The notes under the pieces are model-generated. The model worked only from the letters and a program-made list of their open reading frames with translations, had not been told where the DNA came from and searched no databases. Below, in pieces: positions 43,036 to 47,059 of a stretch of DNA of 47,059 nt. How positions within the stretch are numbered: the stretch's first letter is position 1; each line of letters opens with the position of its first letter. Made by a program: the position numbers and the translations under genes. The stretch lies in the NCBI GenBank assembly GCA_009929775.1, contig RZZS01000013.1, positions 1 to 47,059 of the forward strand, in the 5' to 3' direction. This stretch comes from Alphaproteobacteria bacterium. Lineage in GTDB: Bacteria; Pseudomonadota; Alphaproteobacteria; Micavibrionales; Micavibrionaceae.

Positions 43036-43776
43036 ATGTCCCGCAAAGCCCGCAAGAACCGCAAGAGCGACCCGAGCAACGTCATTCATCCGGCTTTCGA
43101 GGACCGGAGCTGGCATCCGCTGGATGAGGAAATCGACGGTCGCCGCGATCAGCGTTACATGCGCAACGTCAAGCCGCGCTCGGAAGGCCAGCAGCGCCTC
43201 ATGGAGGCCATTGACGAATACAGCCTGACGCTTGCCATCGGCCCCGCCGGAACCGGCAAGACCTATCTCGCAATCACCAGCGCGGTCGAAGCGCTCGAGA
43301 AAGGCGAGATCGAGCGGATCATTCTTTCCCGTCCCGCGATGGAAGCGGGCGAGTCGCTCGGTTACCTGCCCGGCGACATGCACGAGAAAATGGCGCCGTA
43401 CCTGCGCCCCCTGTACGACGCGCTCGGCGACCGCATGGGCGGCAAGCGCGTCCGCCAGTTGATCGAGGACGGCACGATCGAAATCGCCCCGGTCGGTTTC
43501 ATGCGCGGGCGAACCCTGAACAACGCCTTCGTCGTTATCGACGAGGCCCAGAACTGCACCTACGGACAGCTCAAGATGCTGATGTCCCGTCTCGGCTGGC
43601 ATTCGACGATGGTGGTGACCGGCGATCCGGACCAGAGCGATTTGCTGGAGGGTATTTCCGGTTTGTCCACGATCGCCGACCGGCTGGAGGCTCTTGAAAA
43701 CATCGCCGTCATCCGTCTCGGCCAGGGCGACATCGTCCGTCACCCGCTTGTCGCCGAGATGCTCGAAGTTCTTTGA
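43036..43776 (+). CDS. PhoH family ATPase
   Basis: A 246-residue P-loop ATPase with Walker A GPAGTGKT (69-76), Walker B FVVIDEAQN (165-173) and the sensor VVTGDPDQSDL. This is the PhoH core; the basic N-terminus (MSRKARKNRKSDPSN) may bind RNA. Family members are linked to RNA metabolism and ribosome maturation (YbeZ) or phosphate starvation. The usual partner gene ybeY is absent. AAAGGAG precedes ATG 43036, and a terminator lies on each side. Confidence 0.93.
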   Translation: MSRKARKNRKSDPSNVIHPAFEDRSWHPLDEEIDGRRDQRYMRNVKPRSEGQQRLMEAIDEYSLTLAIGPAGTGKTYLAITSAVEALEKGEIERIILSRPAMEAGESLGYLPGDMHEKMAPYLRPLYDALGDRMGGKRVRQLIEDGTIEIAPVGFMRGRTLNNAFVVIDEAQNCTYGQLKMLMSRLGWHSTMVVTGDPDQSDLLEGISGLSTIADRLEALENIAVIRLGQGDIVRHPLVAEMLEVL

Positions 43777-43806
43777 ATGATTCATCCGTCTGAGTTGGAA
43801 CCCCTT

Positions 43807-43831
43807 GCCCGGCAGAAGCCGGGCTTTTTTT
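43807..43831 (+). terminator. Rho-independent terminator of phoH
   Basis: GCCCGGC-AGAA-GCCGGGC followed by seven T, 30 bp after the phoH stop. Confidence 0.93.
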
Positions 43832-43882
43832 CCAGGATCAATCCTGATTGCCATTTGCCCCAGAGACCGTAGATTTGCTTTC

Positions 43883-45535
43883 ATGGATGTCCTTACCACG
43901 CTCACAGCCCTGACTCCGGTTCTCGCCGTTTTTGTGCTTCTCGTCCTGCTGCGCTGGCCTGCGGTGAAGGCGATGCCGGTGGGGCTTGCGCTCACGGCAC
44001 TGTCGACGTGGCTGGTATGGGAAGTGCCCGCGCGGCAAATCGCGGCAGCTTCAATCGAGGGGCTTTTCGCCGCGGTGTCCATTCTCTGGATTGTTTTCGG
44101 GGCGATTTTGCTTCTTAAGACGCTCGCGATTTCGGGCGCGCTGGAGACGATCCGGGCGGGCTTTACGTCCATATCGGCGGACCGGCGCGTGCAGGTGATA
44201 ATTATCGCATGGCTGTTCGGCGCATTTATTGAAGGCGCGGCCGGGTTTGGGACTCCGGCGGCTCTCTGCGCGCCGCTTCTCGTGGCGCTCGGTTTTCCCG
44301 CGCTTCCGGCGGTGGTGCTTGCCCTTGTGGCCGACAGTTCGCCGGTCTCGTTCGGGGCGGTCGGAACGCCCGTTATCATCGGTCTCGACCAGGGCCTTCG
44401 CGTCGGCGGCGAGGTCGCCCCGCACCTGGAGAGTGCGCTCGGGGAACAGGGATTTGAGGCGTTCCTGCGATCCGTTTCCGTGCAGGCGGTCTCCATCGAC
44501 CTGCTGATCGGCACCTTCATACCCCTGATTCTTGTGGTTATGATGACCCGCTTTTTTGGAAAAAACCGGAGCTGGCGCGAGGGGCTTGCCGTCTGGAAGT
44601 TCGCCCTGTTCGCGGGCCTCGCCTACCAGATTCCGGCCTTCGCCGTGGCAACGCTTCTCGGGCCGGAGTTTCCGGCGATCTTTGGCGGTCTTGCAGGACT
44701 GGTTCTGGTCGTCCCTGTCGCGCGCAAAAGCTGGTTGACGCCGGAAACAGTCTGGGACGATTTTCGCTCCGACCTGAAGACCGACATTCTGGAGGGTCCG
44801 GCGAATCTCCCGGCTGCGCGCCTGTCTCTCCTCCGCGCCTGGCTGCCCTACCTTCTTGTGGCGGCAGCGCTCGTGGCCACGCGGATCGATCTCCTGCCGC
44901 TCAAGAGCTGGCTGTCCGCGCAAACGCTGACCTGGAGCGGCATTCTTGAAACCGGCGTATCGGCAAGCGTCGCGCCGCTATACCTGCCGGGAACTGTCTT
45001 TGTGCTCGTCGTGGCTGCCTTGCCCCTTATCCATCGCGTGCCGGCGCGATCGCTGGGCAAATCGCTAGCGCAAACCGGAAAGACGCTCGGACCATCCGTT
45101 ATCGCGCTGGGTGCAGCGGTTCCGATGGTGAGAATTTTTGTTAATTCGGACGTGAATGAGGCAGGTCTCGCCAGCATGCCGATTGAGCTTGCCACACTCG
45201 CCGCTGCCGGAACGGGCGGCTTCTGGCCGCTCGCCGCGCCCTTCATCGGTGCGCTCGGATCCTTCATTTCCGGTTCGGCGACATTTTCCAACATGATGTT
45301 CGCGCTGCTGCAATTCTCCGCGGCGCTGCAGGCGGAGGTCAATCCGCGTGTCGTTCTCGCGGCCCAGATGCTCGGCGCGAACGCCGGGAACATGATCTGC
45401 GTGCTCAATGTCGTCGCCGCGGCAAGCGTCGTGGGCCTCGCAGGGAAGGAAGGCACGATCATTCGCCATACGCTTTGGCCGATGATTTATTTCGCGGGGC
45501 TGACGGGGATTCTGGCGCTGGTCCTGGCGGGTTAA
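43883..45535 (+). CDS. lldP: L-lactate permease
   Basis: A 550-residue inner-membrane symporter for lactate (and possibly glycolate) of the LctP family, with 12 or more hydrophobic segments. Family motifs are [51 protein letters not shown] and [20 protein letters not shown] take ATG 43883; the frame is open to 43805 but that stretch includes the phoH terminator. It overlaps the opposing lactate dehydrogenase gene by 4 bp at the 3' ends. Confidence 0.92.
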   Translation: MDVLTTLTALTPVLAVFVLLVLLRWPAVKAMPVGLALTALSTWLVWEVPARQIAAASIEGLFAAVSILWIVFGAILLLKTLAISGALETIRAGFTSISADRRVQVIIIAWLFGAFIEGAAGFGTPAALCAPLLVALGFPALPAVVLALVADSSPVSFGAVGTPVIIGLDQGLRVGGEVAPHLESALGEQGFEAFLRSVSVQAVSIDLLIGTFIPLILVVMMTRFFGKNRSWREGLAVWKFALFAGLAYQIPAFAVATLLGPEFPAIFGGLAGLVLVVPVARKSWLTPETVWDDFRSDLKTDILEGPANLPAARLSLLRAWLPYLLVAAALVATRIDLLPLKSWLSAQTLTWSGILETGVSASVAPLYLPGTVFVLVVAALPLIHRVPARSLGKSLAQTGKTLGPSVIALGAAVPMVRIFVNSDVNEAGLASMPIELATLAAAGTGGFWPLAAPFIGALGSFISGSATFSNMMFALLQFSAALQAEVNPRVVLAAQMLGANAGNMICVLNVVAAASVVGLAGKEGTIIRHTLWPMIYFAGLTGILALVLAG

Positions 45536-46476
45536 AACCCGATTTCGGCAATCGCGCTTTTAAGGATTTCCGCGCTGCGCGTCAGGGCTTTCTCCTCCGC
45601 CTCGTCAAGCGGCGGGGTTGCGACGTTCTCGATCCCGTGGGCGGAAATGATGCGCGGCAGCGACAGGCTAACGTCCCGGACGCCCATGACTTCCTCCGTT
45701 GGACTCGAACACGAAATCACCGCATGCTCGTCGTCGTTTACGGCTTGCGCAATGCGGGCGATTCCACTGCCGATGCCGTACCATGTTGCACCTTTTCCCC
45801 TGATGATCCGGGCGGCGGCGTTGCGTACGCCGTCGTCGATGCGAGCACGAACATCGCTCGTGATCGGCGCCCCGACCTGCGCCGCAAATTCGAAGAGCGG
45901 CGTGTTACCGACTGTGGTGCCCGACCATTGCAGCACTTCCGAGTCGCCGTGTTCGCCCAGCACATAGCCGTGCACCGAGTGACTGGAGACGGTAAGATGC
46001 GCGCCGACCAGCGCGCGAAAACGCGCCGTGTCCAAAATCGTGCCCGAACCGATGATTCGATGCGCGGGGATGCCGTGCGAGTCCTGCGCGATACGGGCGA
46101 CCATATGGGTCATCACGTCGACCGGATTAGACGCGACGATGAGGATGGAGTGCGGCGCCGCGTCGAGCAGGGCCGGGATCAACTCGTTGAACAAATCCGC
46201 ATTGCGCCTGAGCAAGTCAAGCCTGGTTTCGCCAGGCTTCTGACCGACTCCGGCGGAAATGACGATAATCCCGCAATTGTTGAGGTCTTCCAGGCCCCCC
46301 GCGCGGACCGGCACCGGAGAGGCAAACGGCGTCGCGTGCAAAATGTCCTCGGCCTGAGCCTGCGCGAATTCCGGGAATTTGTCATGAAGAACGATTTCCG
46401 TTCCCACGCCGCGCATCACACAGGCATACGCGCTGGCCGAACCGACATTTCCGCATCCGACGATACCGATTTTCAT
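45532..46476 (-). CDS. ldh: L-lactate dehydrogenase (NAD-dependent)
   Basis: Interconverts pyruvate and L-lactate. The protein has 314 residues. The NAD-binding GCGNVGSA is at 7-14. The specificity loop reads [10 protein letters not shown] with Gln79, which marks lactate rather than malate dehydrogenase (Arg there in MDH). Further active-site pieces are [10 protein letters not shown] and the catalytic His176 in GEHGDSE. GGGAG precedes ATG 46476. It is convergent with the lactate permease, an arrangement that suggests a lactate-use locus. Confidence 0.93.
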   Translation of the reverse strand: MKIGIVGCGNVGSASAYACVMRGVGTEIVLHDKFPEFAQAQAEDILHATPFASPVPVRAGGLEDLNNCGIIVISAGVGQKPGETRLDLLRRNADLFNELIPALLDAAPHSILIVASNPVDVMTHMVARIAQDSHGIPAHRIIGSGTILDTARFRALVGAHLTVSSHSVHGYVLGEHGDSEVLQWSGTTVGNTPLFEFAAQVGAPITSDVRARIDDGVRNAAARIIRGKGATWYGIGSGIARIAQAVNDDEHAVISCSSPTEEVMGVRDVSLSLPRIISAHGIENVATPPLDEAEEKALTRSAEILKSAIAEIGF

Positions 46477-46546
46477 GAAAAACTCCCGTATGTTCAGGCT
46501 CTTTTTACCACAAAAGAGCTAGAGCGGGGAGAGGCCGGGTCGAGAG

Positions 46547-46849
46547 CTATACCTCGAGAATGGCGTTGAGTTTCATTGCGAGCTTCATATTTCCCTGAAT
46601 TTTCAGTTTGCCGAACATGAAGGCGATATTGGGGTCTTGCGCGCCGCTCAGGATGTTCTCGAACGTTTCGAGAGAGCAGGACAGCACGACGTCGGCCTCG
46701 GCGTCCTCATGAGTGAGAACGGGCGGATTTTGCCTTGCATCGACATGGATGACGCCCTCGTCGCCGAAATCGAACTTGACGCTCGCGTCCAGCCCGGCGG
46801 CATAACCGAGTTTTTCCCGTATCGTCCCGGACGCCGTTTCCAGACTCAT
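46547..46849 (-). CDS. SCP2 sterol-binding domain protein
   Basis: A 100-residue single-domain protein of the SCP2 family, which binds lipids in a hydrophobic tunnel. The C-terminal half is typical: ADVVLSCSLETFENILSGAQ, then AFMFGKLKIQGNMKLAMKL. AGGGAA lies before ATG 46849. The ligand is unknown. The downstream lactate dehydrogenase start is 70 bp away on the same strand. Confidence 0.88.
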   Translation of the reverse strand: MSLETASGTIREKLGYAAGLDASVKFDFGDEGVIHVDARQNPPVLTHEDAEADVVLSCSLETFENILSGAQDPNIAFMFGKLKIQGNMKLAMKLNAILEV

Positions 46850-46960
46850 GCGTTTCCCTGCAAGTGGTTACGTCTCCTTATAGTATAACCCGGAGCAAGG
46901 TCGGTTGCCAGACTCGCCTTTCGCCCCGCATTCGTGATCATGGGTGGTTTGATTTGAAGG

Positions 46961-47059
46961 CTTCGTCATATCAAGTGGATTTGAAGAGCAAACCGCACAA
47001 AGCCCCCCCGGCTTCCTTCATCTTCTTGCCGTCCCCAAATGCGTCATCCCGGCGAAAGC
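46961..47059 (-). repeat. Right copy of the 99-bp terminal inverted repeat
   Basis: Exact reverse complement of 1-99. It ends flush with the window, as the left copy does. The 46850-46960 stretch before it holds no gene beyond a TATACT-like promoter element for the SCP2 gene. Confidence 0.9.

Noticed and set aside
1-47059. Transposon or phage bounded by the terminal inverted repeats
   Set aside because: The interior is mostly housekeeping genes, there is no recombinase or phage structural gene, and the repeat resembles dispersed extragenic palindromes.

Overview
The window is a compact, GC-rich stretch of an alphaproteobacterial chromosome. The strongest taxonomic evidence is gcrA (a cell-cycle regulator confined to that class), together with an rpoZ-rsh-...-acpS-lepB-rnc-era cluster, a leucine attenuator in front of leuA, and a class I NrdA without an ATP-cone. 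No rRNA, tRNA, CRISPR array, integrase or transposase was seen. The two ends are a perfect 99-bp inverted repeat, which looks like an assembly-graph boundary at a dispersed repeat rather than a true element end.

Layout. 1-5.4 kb: nrdA behind two NrdR-like boxes, a methyltransferase, a FadD-type acyl-CoA ligase and a double cold-shock-domain protein. 5.4-9.7 kb: an RND efflux permease and its adaptor. 9.8-16.9 kb: a leftward housekeeping block (rpoZ, rsh, DUF2062, acpS, lepB, rnc, era, gcrA) with three ATGA start/stop overlaps; gcrA has its own upstream region with two perfect DnaA boxes. 17-21.3 kb: a NYN-domain protein, family 5 uracil-DNA glycosylase, a TorF-like porin and leuA with a Leu-rich leader peptide. 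21.6-23.2 kb: two unrecognised small genes with similar C-termini, a VTT membrane protein and a Cys/His-rich protein with four CCGG motifs. 23.3-27.3 kb: guaA, then an AT-richer synthetase-only RelA/SpoT gene, a patchwork of dispersed repeats, and mscS.

27.4-38.2 kb is the most accessory part: small lipoproteins, an amphi-Trp protein, a rhomboid protease, an RNHCP protein, an unrecognised 448-aa protein divergent from a metzincin-type protease, DUF6498, MsrB, an AhpD-like protein, an XRE regulator, greB and an alkaline-ceramidase homologue. 38.2-47 kb: an unknown 287-aa protein, nrdB (again behind two NrdR boxes), an MBL/beta-CASP protein, phoH with an intrinsic terminator just before it, lactate permease facing lactate dehydrogenase, and an SCP2 protein.

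Functional links. The two ribonucleotide reductase subunits lie 37 kb apart but carry the same paired NrdR-type operator, so they are probably co-regulated. Lactate uptake and oxidation genes are paired. A housekeeping bifunctional Rsh and a separate synthetase-only enzyme next to GMP synthase both bear on (p)ppGpp. All functional statements rest on sequence motifs read by eye; no database search was run.
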